Positions 17,728 through 27,169 of a DNA stretch of 64,000 nucleotides are shown piece after piece. The notes beneath the pieces were generated by a model. The model was not told the origin of the DNA. It searched no databases and was given only the letters and a program-made list of their open reading frames with translations. The DNA is from Pseudomarimonas salicorniae (GTDB taxonomy: Bacteria; Pseudomonadota; Gammaproteobacteria; Xanthomonadales; Xanthomonadaceae), in assembly GCF_023156535.1 (NCBI RefSeq), contig NZ_JALNMH010000006.1, positions 62,001 through 126,000 of the forward strand. Reading direction: 5' to 3'. The position numbers and the translations under genes were made by a program. Within the stretch, counting starts at the first letter, position 1, and each line of letters begins with the position of its first letter.

Positions 17728-18174
17728 CTAGCGGCTGAGCGCGGCCTTGACCCGGGCCGAGGCCTGACCCATGTCGGCCTTGCCGGCGATGGCGGGCTTG
17801 AGCACGCCCATGACCTTGCCCATGTCGGCGGGGCCGGTGGCGCCGGATTCGGCGATGGCTTTGGCGATGGCGGCGTCAAGCTCGGCCTCGCCCATCTGCG
17901 CGGGCAGGTAGGCCTGGATCACGCCCATCTCGTAGCGCTCGACCTCGGCCAGGTCCTCGCGGCCGGCCGCCTCGTACTGGCTGATCGAGTCCTTGCGCTG
18001 CTTCTGCATCTTCTCCAGCACCGCCAGGACCACGGTATCGGTGATCTCGATGCGCTCGTCCACCTCACGCTGCTTGATCGCTGCATTGATCAGGCGGATC
18101 ACCGACAGGCGCTGCTTGTCGCCGCTCTTCATCGCGGCCTTCATGTCGTCGGTCAGCTGTTGGCGCAGGCTCAT
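17728..18174 (-). CDS. GatB/YqeY domain protein
   Basis: A 148-aa protein typical of the stand-alone YqeY family, related to the tail domain of the GatB amidotransferase subunit. It begins MSLRQQLTDDMKAAMKSGDK, has the conserved LSVIRLINAAIKQREVDER helix and the GxxxMGxVMGxLKP segment, and ends with RVKAALSR. Binding of tRNA is inferred from GatB. It lies just downstream of rpsU, an arrangement common in gammaproteobacteria, but a terminator separates them. Confidence 0.93.
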   Translation of the reverse strand: MSLRQQLTDDMKAAMKSGDKQRLSVIRLINAAIKQREVDERIEITDTVVLAVLEKMQKQRKDSISQYEAAGREDLAEVERYEMGVIQAYLPAQMGEAELDAAIAKAIAESGATGPADMGKVMGVLKPAIAGKADMGQASARVKAALSR

Positions 18175-18221
18175 GGCGAATCTCCGTGTGATGCTGGTGG
18201 ATCAATCTGCCGCACAAACAC

Positions 18222-18254
18222 AAAAAGCCGGCGGCGCGAGGCGCGGCCGGCTTT
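18222..18254 (-). terminator. Rho-independent terminator after rpsU
   Basis: Read on the minus strand: AAAGCCGGC, a GC-rich loop, GCCGGCTTT then TTG. The 9-bp stem plus the run of T is 18 bases after the rpsU stop. Readthrough into the YqeY gene is possible. Confidence 0.85.
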
Positions 18255-18271
18255 CTGGGGGACAGCGGCGA

Positions 18272-18487
18272 TCAGTAGAGGCGCTGGCGCTTGGTCACGT
18301 CGCGCGAGACGCGACGGAGGTGCCGCTTCACAGCCGCGGCGGCCTTGCGCTTGCGCTCCTGGGTCGGCTTCTCGTAGAACTCGCGCTTGCGGGTCTCGGC
18401 GAGGACGCCGGCCTTTTCGCAGGTGCGCTTGAAGCGACGGAGGGCAAACTCAAAAGGCTCGTTTTCGCGGACTTTGACGCTGGGCAT
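18272..18487 (-). CDS. rpsU: 30S ribosomal protein S21
   Basis: A 71-aa very basic protein ([20 protein letters not shown] ... [10 protein letters not shown]), the usual S21 length and sequence. It takes part in translation initiation on the small subunit. The ATG at 18487 has GGAGACATC just upstream; the frame open beyond it runs through the promoter and is not coding. Divergent from tsaD, as in many gammaproteobacteria. Confidence 0.98.
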   Translation of the reverse strand: MPSVKVRENEPFEFALRRFKRTCEKAGVLAETRKREFYEKPTQERKRKAAAAVKRHLRRVSRDVTKRQRLY

Positions 18488-18538
18488 GATGTCTCCGGGG
18501 TTGATCGCTGATGTCCCCGGGGTGCGGGGAAGCCGCGT

Positions 18539-18567
18539 ATGATAGCGGGCTTGTTTTTTCCCTGCAA
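18539..18567 (-). promoter_or_regulatory. Sigma-70 promoter of rpsU
   Basis: On the minus strand TTGCAG, 17 bases, TATCAT: four or more matches to each hexamer at the optimal spacing. The predicted transcript start near 18532 leaves a leader of about 45 bases before the rpsU ATG. The -35 box lies only 18 bases from the tsaD start. Confidence 0.75.
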
Positions 18568-18584
18568 GGCTGAAAGCGTTTCCC

Positions 18585-19598
18585 GTGGCCATTCTCGGCA
18601 TCGAAACCTCCTGTGACGAGACCGGCGTCGCCCTCTACGACGCCCGCCGCGGGTTGCTGGCGCACCGCCTGTACAGCCAGGTCGCCCTGCATGCCGAGTA
18701 CGGCGGCGTAGTCCCGGAGCTGGCCAGCCGCGACCATGTGCGCAAGCTCTGGCCGCTGGTCGACGAATGCCTGGCCGAGGCCGGGATGAGCCGGCCCGAT
18801 ATCTCGGGTGTGGCCTATACCGCCGGCCCTGGCCTGGTCGGGGCGCTTCTGGTCGGCGCCGCTGCGGGCCGGGCCATGGCCTGGGCGCTGGGGGTGCCGG
18901 CGGTGGGCGTGCACCACATGGAGGGCCACCTGCTGGCCCCGCTGCTCGAGGCCGACCCGCCCGAGCCGCCCTTCGTCGCGCTGCTGGTTTCGGGCGGTCA
19001 CACCCAGCTGATGCAGGTCGACGCGATCGGATGCTACCGACTGCTCGGACAAACCCTCGATGACGCCGCGGGCGAGGCCTTCGACAAGACGGCCAAGATG
19101 ATGGGATTGCCCTATCCGGGCGGACCGGAGCTGGCGCGGATCGCCGAGCGCGGGGTGGCCGGGCGCTTCCGCTTCTCGCGGCCGATGACCGATCGACCCG
19201 GGCTGGACTTCAGCTTTTCCGGACTGAAGACGCAGGTGCTGCTGGCCTGGCAGGACAGCGACCAGAGCGGGCAGACCCGCTGCGACATCGCCCGCGCCTT
19301 CCAGGAGGCGGTGGTCGAGACCCTCGCCATCAAGAGCGAACGGGCGCTGCGCGACTCGGGGGCACGCACCCTGGTGGTTGCCGGCGGCGTCGGCGCCAAC
19401 CTCGACCTGCGGGCCCGGCTCGCCGCGCTGTCGGAGCGCACCGGCGTGCGGGTCTGCTTCCCGCGGCCGGCTTTCTGCACCGACAACGGGGCGATGATCG
19501 CCTTTGCCGGCGCGCTGCGGATCTCCGCCGGCCAGCACGAGCCGGAGGCGATCGGCGTGCATCCGCGCTGGGACATGGCTACCCTGCCGGCACTCTGA
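18585..19598 (+). CDS. tsaD: tRNA N6-threonylcarbamoyladenosine transferase TsaD
   Basis: A 337-aa ASKHA-fold protein that transfers the threonylcarbamoyl group to A37 of ANN-decoding tRNAs, with TsaB and TsaE. Metal-binding His110/His111 region GVHHMEGH with His115, the N-terminal [15 protein letters not shown] and the nucleotide motif VSGGHTQLM are all present, as is the late CTDNGAMIA Asp. GTG start at 18585, preceded by GCGTTTCCC with no strong Shine-Dalgarno. Confidence 0.97.
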   Translation: MAILGIETSCDETGVALYDARRGLLAHRLYSQVALHAEYGGVVPELASRDHVRKLWPLVDECLAEAGMSRPDISGVAYTAGPGLVGALLVGAAAGRAMAWALGVPAVGVHHMEGHLLAPLLEADPPEPPFVALLVSGGHTQLMQVDAIGCYRLLGQTLDDAAGEAFDKTAKMMGLPYPGGPELARIAERGVAGRFRFSRPMTDRPGLDFSFSGLKTQVLLAWQDSDQSGQTRCDIARAFQEAVVETLAIKSERALRDSGARTLVVAGGVGANLDLRARLAALSERTGVRVCFPRPAFCTDNGAMIAFAGALRISAGQHEPEAIGVHPRWDMATLPAL

Positions 19599-19704
19599 TC
19601 GGTCGCGACGTCCTCACGGTGCCTGCGACATCCGAGTCGCTACCATGGCGCCCGCTTCGGCCCCGGCGGCCGGCCGCCCCAACAGGAACGGACCCGCATC
19701 CCGC

Positions 19705-20064
19705 ATGGACAAGGTATTCATCGAAGGCCTCGAGATCGAGGCGCTGATCGGCATCTACGACTGGGAGCGGCGCATCCGCCAGCCCCTGCGCTTCGACATC
19801 GAAATGGCCTTCGACAACCGGGTGCCGGCAGCCACCGATGACATTGGCGACACCCTCGACTACAAGGCGGTCAGCAAGCGGCTGATCCAGTACGTGTCCG
19901 AGTCCAGCTTCGGCCTGGTCGAGACCCTGGCCGAGCGCTGCGCCGAGATCATCCTTCGCGAGTTCTCCGTGCAGCATGTCCGGCTGAAGCTGAGCAAGCC
20001 CGGCGCGGTGCGCGGTGCCATCGCCGTCGGCGTGATGATCGAACGCGGCCGCGGGCAGGACTGA
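19705..20064 (+). CDS. folB: Dihydroneopterin aldolase
   Basis: A 119-aa folate enzyme that splits dihydroneopterin to 6-hydroxymethyl-dihydropterin. Signature: FIEGLEIEALIGIYDWERRI at the N-terminus, LDYKAVSKRL with the substrate-binding region, the catalytic Glu in SFGLVETLAE and the Lys in LKLSKPGAVRGA. ATG at 19705. Its stop overlaps the ATG of the next gene (TGATG at 20062-20066). Confidence 0.95.
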   Translation: MDKVFIEGLEIEALIGIYDWERRIRQPLRFDIEMAFDNRVPAATDDIGDTLDYKAVSKRLIQYVSESSFGLVETLAERCAEIILREFSVQHVRLKLSKPGAVRGAIAVGVMIERGRGQD

Positions 20065-21308
20065 TGATCGAATCGCTGCAGGCCCTCTGGGACAGCACAG
20101 AGTCGCCCTGGCTGCGCACCTGGCTGGGGCTCTCCTTCCTGCTGATCGCGGCCTGGCTGGCCGACTTCATCACCCGGCGCGTCCTGCTGCGCGTGCTCAA
20201 CCGGCTGGTGCGCGCCAGTCAGGCGACCTGGGACGATGCCCTGCTCGACCGCGGCGTGATCCGCCGGCTGGCCCATGTGGTGCCCGCCCTGGTCATCTAC
20301 CTCGGCATCGACGCGGTGCCCGGCGTGGCCGACGGGGTGGTTCGGGTCTGCCGCAACGTGGCCCTGGCCTACATGGTGCTGACCCTGGCCCTGGCGCTGG
20401 CCAACCTGCTCGGCACGATCAACGCGCTCTACGAGCAGCGCCAGCCGGAAAAGGCCCGCGCCCGCCCGATCAAGGGCTATGTCCAGGTCGCCCAGCTGGT
20501 CATCTACCTGCTCAGCGCGATCATCATGGTCGCGGTGCTGATCGAGCGCTCACCGCTGCTGCTGCTCTCCGGCCTTGGCGCGCTGACCGCGGTGCTGCTG
20601 CTGGTTTTCCGCGACACCCTGCTGTCCCTGGTCGCCGGCATCCAGATCTCCAGCCACGACATGCTCCGGGTGGGCGACTGGATCCAGATGCCCTCGCTGG
20701 GCGCGGATGGCGACGTCATCGACATCGCCCTGCACACGGTCAAGGTGCAGAACTTCGACAAGACCATCACCAGCATTCCGACCTACCGGCTGATCAGCGA
20801 GAGCTTCCGTAACTGGCGCGGGATGAGCGAGTCGGGCGGCCGGCGGATCAAGCGCTCCCTGCTTATCGACCAGCATTCGGTGCGCTTCCTGCGCGAGGAC
20901 GAGATCGGCCGTCTCGGCCGCTTCGCCCTGATCCGCGACTACCTCGAGCACAAGCGCGGCGAGATCAAGCGCTGGAACGAGCAGCTGCGCGAGGACGGAC
21001 TGGAGGCGGTCAACACCCGCCGGCTGACCAACCTCGGCTCCTTCCGCGCCTACTGCGAGGCCTATATCCGCCACCACCCGCGGATCCATCAGGGCATGAC
21101 CATCCTGGTCCGCCAGCTGGCGCCAACGCCCACCGGCCTGCCGCTGGAGCTGTACTGCTTCACCAACACCACGGCCTGGGCCGACTACGAGGCGATCCAG
21201 GCGGACCTCTTCGACCACTTGCTGTCGATCCTTCCCGAGTTCGACCTGCAGCTGTTCCAGGAGCCGGGCTCGGCCGACCTGCGCCGGGTGTTCGGCAAGG
21301 CGAAGTGA
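20064..21308 (+). CDS. ybdG: MscS-family mechanosensitive channel of the YbdG type
   Basis: A 414-aa protein, the same length as E. coli YbdG (about 415 aa), with four to five membrane helices in the first 195 residues. The pore-lining helix and MscS core are seen in LLLVFRDTLLSLVAGIQISS and RVGDWIQMPSLGADGDVIDI, followed by FDKTITSIPTYRLISESFRN. The C-terminal cytoplasmic part contains the YbdG-type insert NWRGMSESGGRRIKRSLLID. YbdG contributes a small-conductance osmotic channel. It is inserted between folB and folK with TGATG overlaps at both ends. Confidence 0.9.
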   Translation: MIESLQALWDSTESPWLRTWLGLSFLLIAAWLADFITRRVLLRVLNRLVRASQATWDDALLDRGVIRRLAHVVPALVIYLGIDAVPGVADGVVRVCRNVALAYMVLTLALALANLLGTINALYEQRQPEKARARPIKGYVQVAQLVIYLLSAIIMVAVLIERSPLLLLSGLGALTAVLLLVFRDTLLSLVAGIQISSHDMLRVGDWIQMPSLGADGDVIDIALHTVKVQNFDKTITSIPTYRLISESFRNWRGMSESGGRRIKRSLLIDQHSVRFLREDEIGRLGRFALIRDYLEHKRGEIKRWNEQLREDGLEAVNTRRLTNLGSFRAYCEAYIRHHPRIHQGMTILVRQLAPTPTGLPLELYCFTNTTAWADYEAIQADLFDHLLSILPEFDLQLFQEPGSADLRRVFGKAK

Positions 21309-21820
21309 TGGCGAGCGTCCTGCTGAGCCTGGGCTCGAACATCGATCCCGACCGCCATCTGGATAGCGCGGTTGCGGCGCTGCGCGAACGCTTTGGCGAG
21401 CTGCGGATCTCGCCCTACTACCGCACGCCGGCGGTCGGCTTCGAGGGCGACGATTTCCTCAATGCCGGCGCGCTGATCGAGACGCAGATGGATCCGCAGG
21501 CCCTGAACGCATGGCTTCACCGGCTGGAGGACGCCCACGGCCGCCGCCGCGACGTGCCACGTTTCTCCGCGCGCACGCTGGACATCGACATCGTCCTCTA
21601 TGACGACCTGGTCCTGCGTGGCGAGGGCCATCTCGAGATCCCGCGCGGCGAACTCAGGCACGCCTTCGTGCTCGGCCCGCTGGCCGACATTGCCCCGGAC
21701 TTCGTCGAGCCGCTCAGCGGCCAGACCCTCGACCAGCTGTGGCGCGCCCATCCCGAGCACGGCCAGCTGCGCCCCGAACCGCGGGATGCGCTGGCGGCGG
21801 CAGGATCGAACGGCCTCTGA
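21308..21820 (+). CDS. folK: 6-hydroxymethyl-7,8-dihydropterin pyrophosphokinase
   Basis: A 170-aa enzyme that pyrophosphorylates the FolB product. It begins VLLSLGSNIDPDRHLDSAV, has SPYYRTPAVGF and the diagnostic RFSARTLDIDIVLYDD with the two metal-binding Asp, then LEIPRGELRHAFVLGPLADI. ATG at 21308 overlaps the ybdG stop; a GTG three bases upstream is also possible. Last gene of the folB-ybdG-folK operon. Confidence 0.96.
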   Translation: MASVLLSLGSNIDPDRHLDSAVAALRERFGELRISPYYRTPAVGFEGDDFLNAGALIETQMDPQALNAWLHRLEDAHGRRRDVPRFSARTLDIDIVLYDDLVLRGEGHLEIPRGELRHAFVLGPLADIAPDFVEPLSGQTLDQLWRAHPEHGQLRPEPRDALAAAGSNGL

Positions 21821-22212
21821 GGGCGCAGAGAAGACGTTCGCCGCGGCCTCGGATGGGCAGGCTTTTCGTAGGAGCGGACATGGCCGCGACCGCGGAAGTT
21901 CGCTCTTGCCCCGGTCTGTGTAGAACACGCCACGCTGCGGTCGCGCCCATGTGCGCTCCCACAGTCGGGCTTCGTTGGGCGTCGGCGAAGCCCCATAGGG
22001 TGTGCCTTGGCCACCGATACGGGCGTTCGGTCGGTACGCCCGGTGCGGCCAGCCGCACCCTATGAATGTCTTCTTCGCGCCCAGCGCAGTCATCCGGTCC
22101 CCTCGGGCGCGTCCCGTCGGGCGCGCTCGTGATGTCTTTCTGCTGGATCCCCATGTCACAGCCCTGTCGCCTAGGCGTCGGTGACCTCTACTCCAGGCCG
22201 CGAGACTCGATC
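21821..22212. repeat. 392-base intergenic region with composite palindromic element (21821-22082)
   Basis: The element begins right after the folK stop. Termini at 21821-21839 (GGGCGCAGAGAAGACGTTC) and 22064-22082 (GAATGTCTTCTTCGCGCCC) pair at about 16 of 19 positions. It holds module 2 (21868-21964, here with a GTAG head) and module 3 (21995-22063), but not module 1. The remaining bases to 22212 probably hold the promoter of the next gene; nothing else is seen. Confidence 0.75.
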
Positions 22213-23409
22213 ATGCCCCTGCGCCCCCTGTGTCCCGACTTCCTGCTCCTGATGATTGCCGGGGTATTCGCTGCTGCCGGATCGTCTCCGGCCGCTGACC
22301 GCGACGGCACCGCCGACGCCGAATGGCCCTACCAAGCGGAGTGGGATCGGCTGACCGATGCGCATCTGGACCGGGCGCTCGACCGCATCGCGCTGCGCCA
22401 CGATGCGGACGCCCAGCTGGTGCGCTTCGCGGTCGGCGCAACGGACTGGCTTGGCGACTGTTCCGGACAGGTATGGGCCCGGCATGGCCTCGTGTTCCAG
22501 GGCGACGATCCGCTGATGCGCTGCGATCCGGCCAAGGACGCCTGGGCGCGGGCTTCCACAGAAGCCTTGCTGGACGCGCCGGATATCGGCCCCCACCATC
22601 TGTTCGCCTTGCTGCGAGCCAATCAGGATCCTTCGGTGAAACGCCGGGTGATTGACGCCCTGCTTGCCGCGGAGCCGCTGAATCCGGCCGTACTGGCCGC
22701 GCAGCTGGGGGATCCGGCATGGCAGCCTGACGACGCGCTGCTCGACGCCCGTATCGAGGCGGTGGCCGAGGGCCGGCAGGGCTTCGACACCCATGCGGCG
22801 CGGATCAGCCAGATCATGGCCGAGGCCTCGTCCGCAATCGCGGCGGATCCCGAGCTGATCACGCTGCTGCTGAGGGTCGAGGAGGATGGTCGCGGCCCCG
22901 AGTCATCCGTGGAGCCGGCGCCCGCCGAGGTGCTGGCAGAGATGGCGGCGCTGATGCCGATCATGCCGGCGATCTTCTCCTCGACCTCGAATCTTCTGAT
23001 GTCGGCGCTGTCACCCGTGTGCGATCCGCATCGCGGGCTGTCCGAGCGGCGCCTGCGCGCCTGCGCTGGCCTCGGTCGGGCGATGGCCGAGCAGCCGCAG
23101 GCGCCGATTGAACAGCGACTCGGCGCGAGGCTCTGGTGGCAGGCCCTGCAGGCCCTCGGCGAAGACCCGGAGCCCGCACGGGAGTCGATGCGGCAAGGGC
23201 TCTGGCAGACCGAGGCATTCATCGATCTGCTCAATCGGCAGCAGGCTGAAGAGGCGGGTGGCTGGTCCGTCGCGTACTCGCAGGCGATGCGCCGCGGCGA
23301 GAGCGAATGGGACCTGCAGCAGCGCACGCTGCGCGAGGCAGGCGTTCCCCTGCGGCCGCCGGAGGGTTATCTGCCGGAGGCGATCAAGCGGAACGATCCG
23401 TATCGCTGA
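22213..23409 (+). CDS. Hypothetical secreted protein
   Basis: A 398-aa protein not recognised. It has a likely signal peptide (FLLLMIAGVFAAAGSSPA, about 10-27). The rest is helical, rich in Ala, Leu, Asp and Arg, with patterns such as HLFALLRANQDPSVKRRVID and LAAEPLNPAVLAAQLGDPAW that recall helical-repeat proteins. Four Cys residues (in DCSGQ, MRCDP, PVCDP, RACAG) may pair in the periplasm. Start at 22213 gives the signal peptide; the frame open from 22066 crosses repeat DNA. Confidence 0.6.
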   Translation: MPLRPLCPDFLLLMIAGVFAAAGSSPAADRDGTADAEWPYQAEWDRLTDAHLDRALDRIALRHDADAQLVRFAVGATDWLGDCSGQVWARHGLVFQGDDPLMRCDPAKDAWARASTEALLDAPDIGPHHLFALLRANQDPSVKRRVIDALLAAEPLNPAVLAAQLGDPAWQPDDALLDARIEAVAEGRQGFDTHAARISQIMAEASSAIAADPELITLLLRVEEDGRGPESSVEPAPAEVLAEMAALMPIMPAIFSSTSNLLMSALSPVCDPHRGLSERRLRACAGLGRAMAEQPQAPIEQRLGARLWWQALQALGEDPEPARESMRQGLWQTEAFIDLLNRQQAEEAGGWSVAYSQAMRRGESEWDLQQRTLREAGVPLRPPEGYLPEAIKRNDPYR

Positions 23410-23822
23410 GTCGTCGGCGTCGGGTCATCCCCTCAAACGCGCAGCGGCGAAGCCAGACAGGTTGGGATGTGGCCCCACCCCGCGTGCGTGAAGGGGCCAA
23501 GCGCAGGAAAGGGCGCAAGAGAGACCTTCATAGGTTGCGGCTTGCTGCACCGGGCGTACCGACGGAACACCCGTATCGGTGCGCCAAGGCACACCCTATG
23601 TGGCTTCGTTGACTGGCGAGAATGCGGTCGAAGGGGGCGGGATACGGTCGCGACAGAAGGGCGCAAACCGGACCTGGCAGCGCCGTTGCGTGTAGGAGCC
23701 AGCTTGCTGGCGATCGTCCCGTCCGGGGCGCCTATCGCCAGCAAGCTGGCTCCTACACTCGGGTTCTGCGGAAGGTCTGCTTTGCGCTCCAACTCCGCAT
23801 TCGCCGTGGCCTGCAGGCCGAG
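23410..23822. repeat. 413-base intergenic region with composite palindromic element (23511-23789)
   Basis: Inverted termini at 23511-23529 (GGGCGCAAGAGAGACCTTC) and 23771-23789 (GAAGGTCTGCTTTGCGCTC) pair at about 15 of 19 positions. Inside are module 3 (23530-23599, opposite orientation to the 17-kb copy) and module 1 (23691-23757). Module 2 is absent and is replaced by a short unrelated spacer. It lies between convergent genes and contains no evident coding sequence. Confidence 0.75.
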
Positions 23823-24551
23823 CTAGCGGCCGGAGGCGGGCGACTCGATGCGGCGAAGCCTCAACTCGTACTTCTCCTCGCCTTCCTCGGTCTGCAGCAC
23901 GCGCACCGGCGTGGGCGGGAGGGCAGGGTCGTACCAGGCGATGGTTACGCGTTGTTTCTCGACGCGCTCTCCGCGCATGGGCACCGCGCTGAAGCGACCT
24001 GCCGGAACCTGCACGGTCTCCGGCGCACCCGCGACGTAGTCGAGAGCCCGGCGTCGGCCGCGGTCGTGGAGGACGTACTCGACGCGCTTTCCGGGCTTGG
24101 CCGCGCGCGCATCGTAGGCCAGCTGCAGATTGAGGCTGGAGCCCACCGAAGGTCGGCCGTCGATCGGCCGCTGGGCGGGTTCGTCCTTCTCGATGTCCCC
24201 TGTCCAGCGGATCGTGCCGCGGTCCCAGTCCACGCGCACCTTGAGGTCTCGGTCCTTCACCAGGGAGCGCTGTGTCATTTCCGCGCCGAGCAGCCGCGGC
24301 CGGCCGTCCAGCCAGTCGATGTCGGCGACCTGCTCGGTGGTGAACCGGGCCAGCTTGGCCAGTCCCCGGGTGCCGGTGGCGCTGAGCCGATGCTGCCAGC
24401 TGCCGTTCTCGCCGGGCACCAGCTCCATGACGCTTTCGCCGGCGGCCTTGCCGTCGATGAACACCTCGTACTCGGCGCGGAAGCCCTGCGTCGGGGCGGC
24501 CAGGGCCGGCACGGAAAGCAGCAGGGTGAGCAGGACCAGGGCGCGGATCAT
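23823..24551 (-). CDS. DUF3108 domain periplasmic protein
   Basis: A 242-aa protein with a signal peptide ([20 protein letters not shown]). The mature part is the beta-rich DUF3108 fold: YEVFIDGKAAGESVMELVPG, SLNLQLAYDARAAKPGKRVE and a C-terminal VRVLQTEEGEEKYELRLRRI. The ATG overlaps the purN stop (ATGA at 24548-24551). DUF3108 next to purN is a common order in this group. Function unknown. Confidence 0.85.
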   Translation of the reverse strand: MIRALVLLTLLLSVPALAAPTQGFRAEYEVFIDGKAAGESVMELVPGENGSWQHRLSATGTRGLAKLARFTTEQVADIDWLDGRPRLLGAEMTQRSLVKDRDLKVRVDWDRGTIRWTGDIEKDEPAQRPIDGRPSVGSSLNLQLAYDARAAKPGKRVEYVLHDRGRRRALDYVAGAPETVQVPAGRFSAVPMRGERVEKQRVTIAWYDPALPPTPVRVLQTEEGEEKYELRLRRIESPASGR

Positions 24552-25249
24552 GCCGCCCTCCGCAGTCCACCGGACGCATCCAGGCGCAGCGGGGCGCCGA
24601 GCGGCGATTCGCCGTGCCAGAGCCGCTCGTCCCGCCAGGCCACCTCGCCGCGCGCCAGGGCATCGACGCTGGCGATCAGCAGCGGATGCTCGCGCTCCAG
24701 CACGCGGGCGGCAAGGCGTTGCTCATCATCGCCGGCCAGCACCGGCACCACGGCCTGGGCGATCACCGGTCCGCCGTCCAGCTCAGCGGTGACCAGGTGC
24801 ACGCTGGCGCCGTGCTCGGCGTCGCCGGCCTCCAGTGCGCGGCGATGGGTATGCAGGCCGCGGTGTCTGGGCAACAGGGAAGGGTGAATGTTGATCATGC
24901 GTCCGGTCCAGGGCGTCAGCGCCCGTCCATCAAGGATGCGCATGTATCCGGCACAGACGATGAGGTCGGGCTGAACCGCAGCCACCGCGTTCAGCAGGGC
25001 GAGGTCGAAGTGAAGGCGGTCCGGGTGGTCCTTGGGCGAGAGGGACTGCGCTGGCACGCCGCGTTCCCGCGCGCGCTCGAGCACCGGCGCGCTGGCCTTG
25101 TCGGAGAACACGCCCACCAGTTCCACCGGCAGGCGCCCTTCGCTCGCGGCCGCATGCAGGGCGAGGAAATTGCTGCCCCGGCCCGAGGCCATCACCGCGA
25201 TGCGGTACGGCCGGGCCCCGCCTGCCGGGCCCCGGGCAGCGGCGCTCAT
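24548..25249 (-). CDS. purN: Phosphoribosylglycinamide formyltransferase
   Basis: A 233-aa enzyme of purine synthesis that formylates GAR with 10-formyl-tetrahydrofolate. Motifs: [16 protein letters not shown] for the phosphate loop, VCAGYMRIL, then [17 protein letters not shown] with the catalytic Asn and His, and [14 protein letters not shown] with the catalytic Asp. An N-terminal extension of about 14 residues precedes the core. ATG at 25249 overlaps the purM stop. Confidence 0.96.
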   Translation of the reverse strand: MSAAARGPAGGARPYRIAVMASGRGSNFLALHAAASEGRLPVELVGVFSDKASAPVLERARERGVPAQSLSPKDHPDRLHFDLALLNAVAAVQPDLIVCAGYMRILDGRALTPWTGRMINIHPSLLPRHRGLHTHRRALEAGDAEHGASVHLVTAELDGGPVIAQAVVPVLAGDDEQRLAARVLEREHPLLIASVDALARGEVAWRDERLWHGESPLGAPLRLDASGGLRRAA

Positions 25250-26283
25250 CCGATGCGCACGCGCTCGTCGCCGTCGGCGGCGACCACCTGGCCGATGGCC
25301 CGCGCCGGCAGGCCCAGCGCATCGCAGGAGGCGCTGACCGCGGCGACCTGGTCCGGATGGACGATCAGGGTGAAGCCGATGCCGCAATTGAAGGTGCGCC
25401 ACATCTCGGCATCGGCCACCGCGCCCTCGCGCTGCAGCCAGTCGAAGACCGGCGGCAGGACGATACTGCTGGCCTCGAGATCGAGGCCCAGGCCGTCGGG
25501 CACCACGCGGATGATGTTCTCGCTGAGCCCGCCGCCGGTGATGTGGGCCAGGCCCGGGATGGCGTGCTCGCCGAGCAGCTTGAGGATCGGCTTCACGTAG
25601 AGCCGGGTCGGTGCCATCAGCGCATCGGCCAGGCTGACGCCGCCAAGGTCGAGATCCAGCGGCCGGCCGGCGCGATCAAGAATGCGGCGGATCAGCGAAT
25701 AGCCGTTGGAGTGCGGGCCGGAGGAGGGCAGGGCGAGCACCACGTCGCCCTGGCGGATGGCACTGCCGTCGATGATCCTGGACTTCTCCACCGCGGCGAC
25801 GCAGAAGCCGGCGAGGTCATACTCGCCCGGCGGATACATGTCCGGCATCTCGGCGGTCTCGCCGCCGATCAGGGCGCAGCCGGACTCCTCGCAGCCCCTG
25901 GCAATCCCGCCGATCACCGCCACGGTGGTGTCGACATCGAGCTTGCCGGTGGCGAAGTAGTCGAGGAAGAACAGCGGCTCGGCGCCCTGGACCAGCACGT
26001 CGTTGACGCACATGGCGACCAGGTCGATACCGATGCTGTCGTGGCGGCCGAGCTGCTGGGCCAGCTTGAGCTTGGTGCCGACGCCGTCGGTACCGGAGAC
26101 CAGCACCGGCTCCTTGTACTTGTTCGACAGGTCGAACAGGGCGCCGAAGCCGCCCAGCCCGCCCATCACCTCGGGACGGAAGCTGCGCTTGACCAGCGGC
26201 TTGATCCGCTCGACCACGCTGTTGCCGGCATCGATGTCGACGCCTGCGTCGCGGTAGGTCATGGGCGTGGGGGATTGGCTCAC
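25246..26283 (-). CDS. purM: Phosphoribosylformylglycinamidine cyclo-ligase (AIR synthetase)
   Basis: A 345-aa enzyme that closes the imidazole ring of the purine precursor using ATP. Motifs: [52 protein letters not shown] and [20 protein letters not shown], all typical. The first codon is GTG at 26283; an in-frame ATG seven codons later (26262) is an alternative start. Immediately followed by purN. Confidence 0.97.
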   Translation of the reverse strand: MSQSPTPMTYRDAGVDIDAGNSVVERIKPLVKRSFRPEVMGGLGGFGALFDLSNKYKEPVLVSGTDGVGTKLKLAQQLGRHDSIGIDLVAMCVNDVLVQGAEPLFFLDYFATGKLDVDTTVAVIGGIARGCEESGCALIGGETAEMPDMYPPGEYDLAGFCVAAVEKSRIIDGSAIRQGDVVLALPSSGPHSNGYSLIRRILDRAGRPLDLDLGGVSLADALMAPTRLYVKPILKLLGEHAIPGLAHITGGGLSENIIRVVPDGLGLDLEASSIVLPPVFDWLQREGAVADAEMWRTFNCGIGFTLIVHPDQVAAVSASCDALGLPARAIGQVVAADGDERVRIG

Positions 26284-26386
26284 GGCGGCATCCAGGCGGC
26301 GGGAAAGCCGCCAAGTTTAACCGCTGTGACGGGGGCGGCGCCGGGGCGGGCGACGGACGGCCTTGTCACTGGACTGATTCAGGGGC

Positions 26387-27169
26387 TCACCAGGGACCGC
26401 CGGGCAGCATCCACAGTCCGGCGCCGACCATCAGCAGGTTCTCGGCCAGCGAGACCGGCCCCAGCGGGACCTGCGAATCGCCGCCCATGCAGGCGCAGCG
26501 CAGTTCACGGCCCTCGATCCAGACCGCCCGGATCACCGAAAAGGCGCCCACCGCGCCGATGAACAGGGCGATCGGCGCGGCCAGGGTCGCAAGGACGTCG
26601 CCTGCCAGCATCAGCAGTCCGGCGGCGGCCTCGGCGAAGGGGTAGAGGTAGGCGTAGGGCACCCAGCGCCGCGCCAGCAGGTCGTAGCCGAGGAAGGAAT
26701 TGGTGAAGCTCTCGACGTCGCGCAGCTTCTGCAGGGCGAGCAGGAGCATCGACAGGGCGGCGAAGAAGGCGAGGGTGCGCGGCTGCAGCAAGGGTCCGTC
26801 GTCCGCCCAGGCCAGGGCCAGTGCGCCGAGGCCGGCCAGCGAGAACAGGGCCACCACCGGGCCGTAGCCTTCAGCCTCGGGATCCCGGACCTTCAGCCCG
26901 AAGTGCCGGCGCAGGTCGTCGTATCCGCCGATCCGCTCTCCGCCGATGAATACCTGGGGGGTGGTCTCGACGCCATGCTCCTGCTGGAAGGCGTCGGTCT
27001 CGTCCCGGCTGTCGAGGGTGTGGTCCTCAACCTGGTAGCCGCGGCGGCGGAGCAGGTGCAGGGCCTTCAGCCCGAAGGGGCAGAGGTGGTCGGGCGTAGC
27101 CATCCGGTAGAGCGTGGCCTGGCCTGCGGAGCCCTCGGCCAGTTCGGGCACCAGGTAACGCGGCGGCAT
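26387..27169 (-). CDS. Glutaredoxin - MauE/DoxX membrane fusion protein
   Basis: A 260-aa protein. Residues about 17-95 form a glutaredoxin domain with a monothiol-type active site LCPFGLK, then ETTPQVFIGGERIGGYDDLR with the cis-Pro and GG motif. Residues about 100-258 carry four membrane helices of the MauE/DoxX type, with a periplasmic CAC pair (LRCACMGG). The second Cys of the dithiol site is Gly, so it probably uses glutathione or the membrane-domain CxC. It precedes purM by 103 bases on the same strand and is divergent from the DUF2066 gene. Role in membrane thiol exchange is inferred. Confidence 0.8.
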   Translation of the reverse strand: MPPRYLVPELAEGSAGQATLYRMATPDHLCPFGLKALHLLRRRGYQVEDHTLDSRDETDAFQQEHGVETTPQVFIGGERIGGYDDLRRHFGLKVRDPEAEGYGPVVALFSLAGLGALALAWADDGPLLQPRTLAFFAALSMLLLALQKLRDVESFTNSFLGYDLLARRWVPYAYLYPFAEAAAGLLMLAGDVLATLAAPIALFIGAVGAFSVIRAVWIEGRELRCACMGGDSQVPLGPVSLAENLLMVGAGLWMLPGGPW

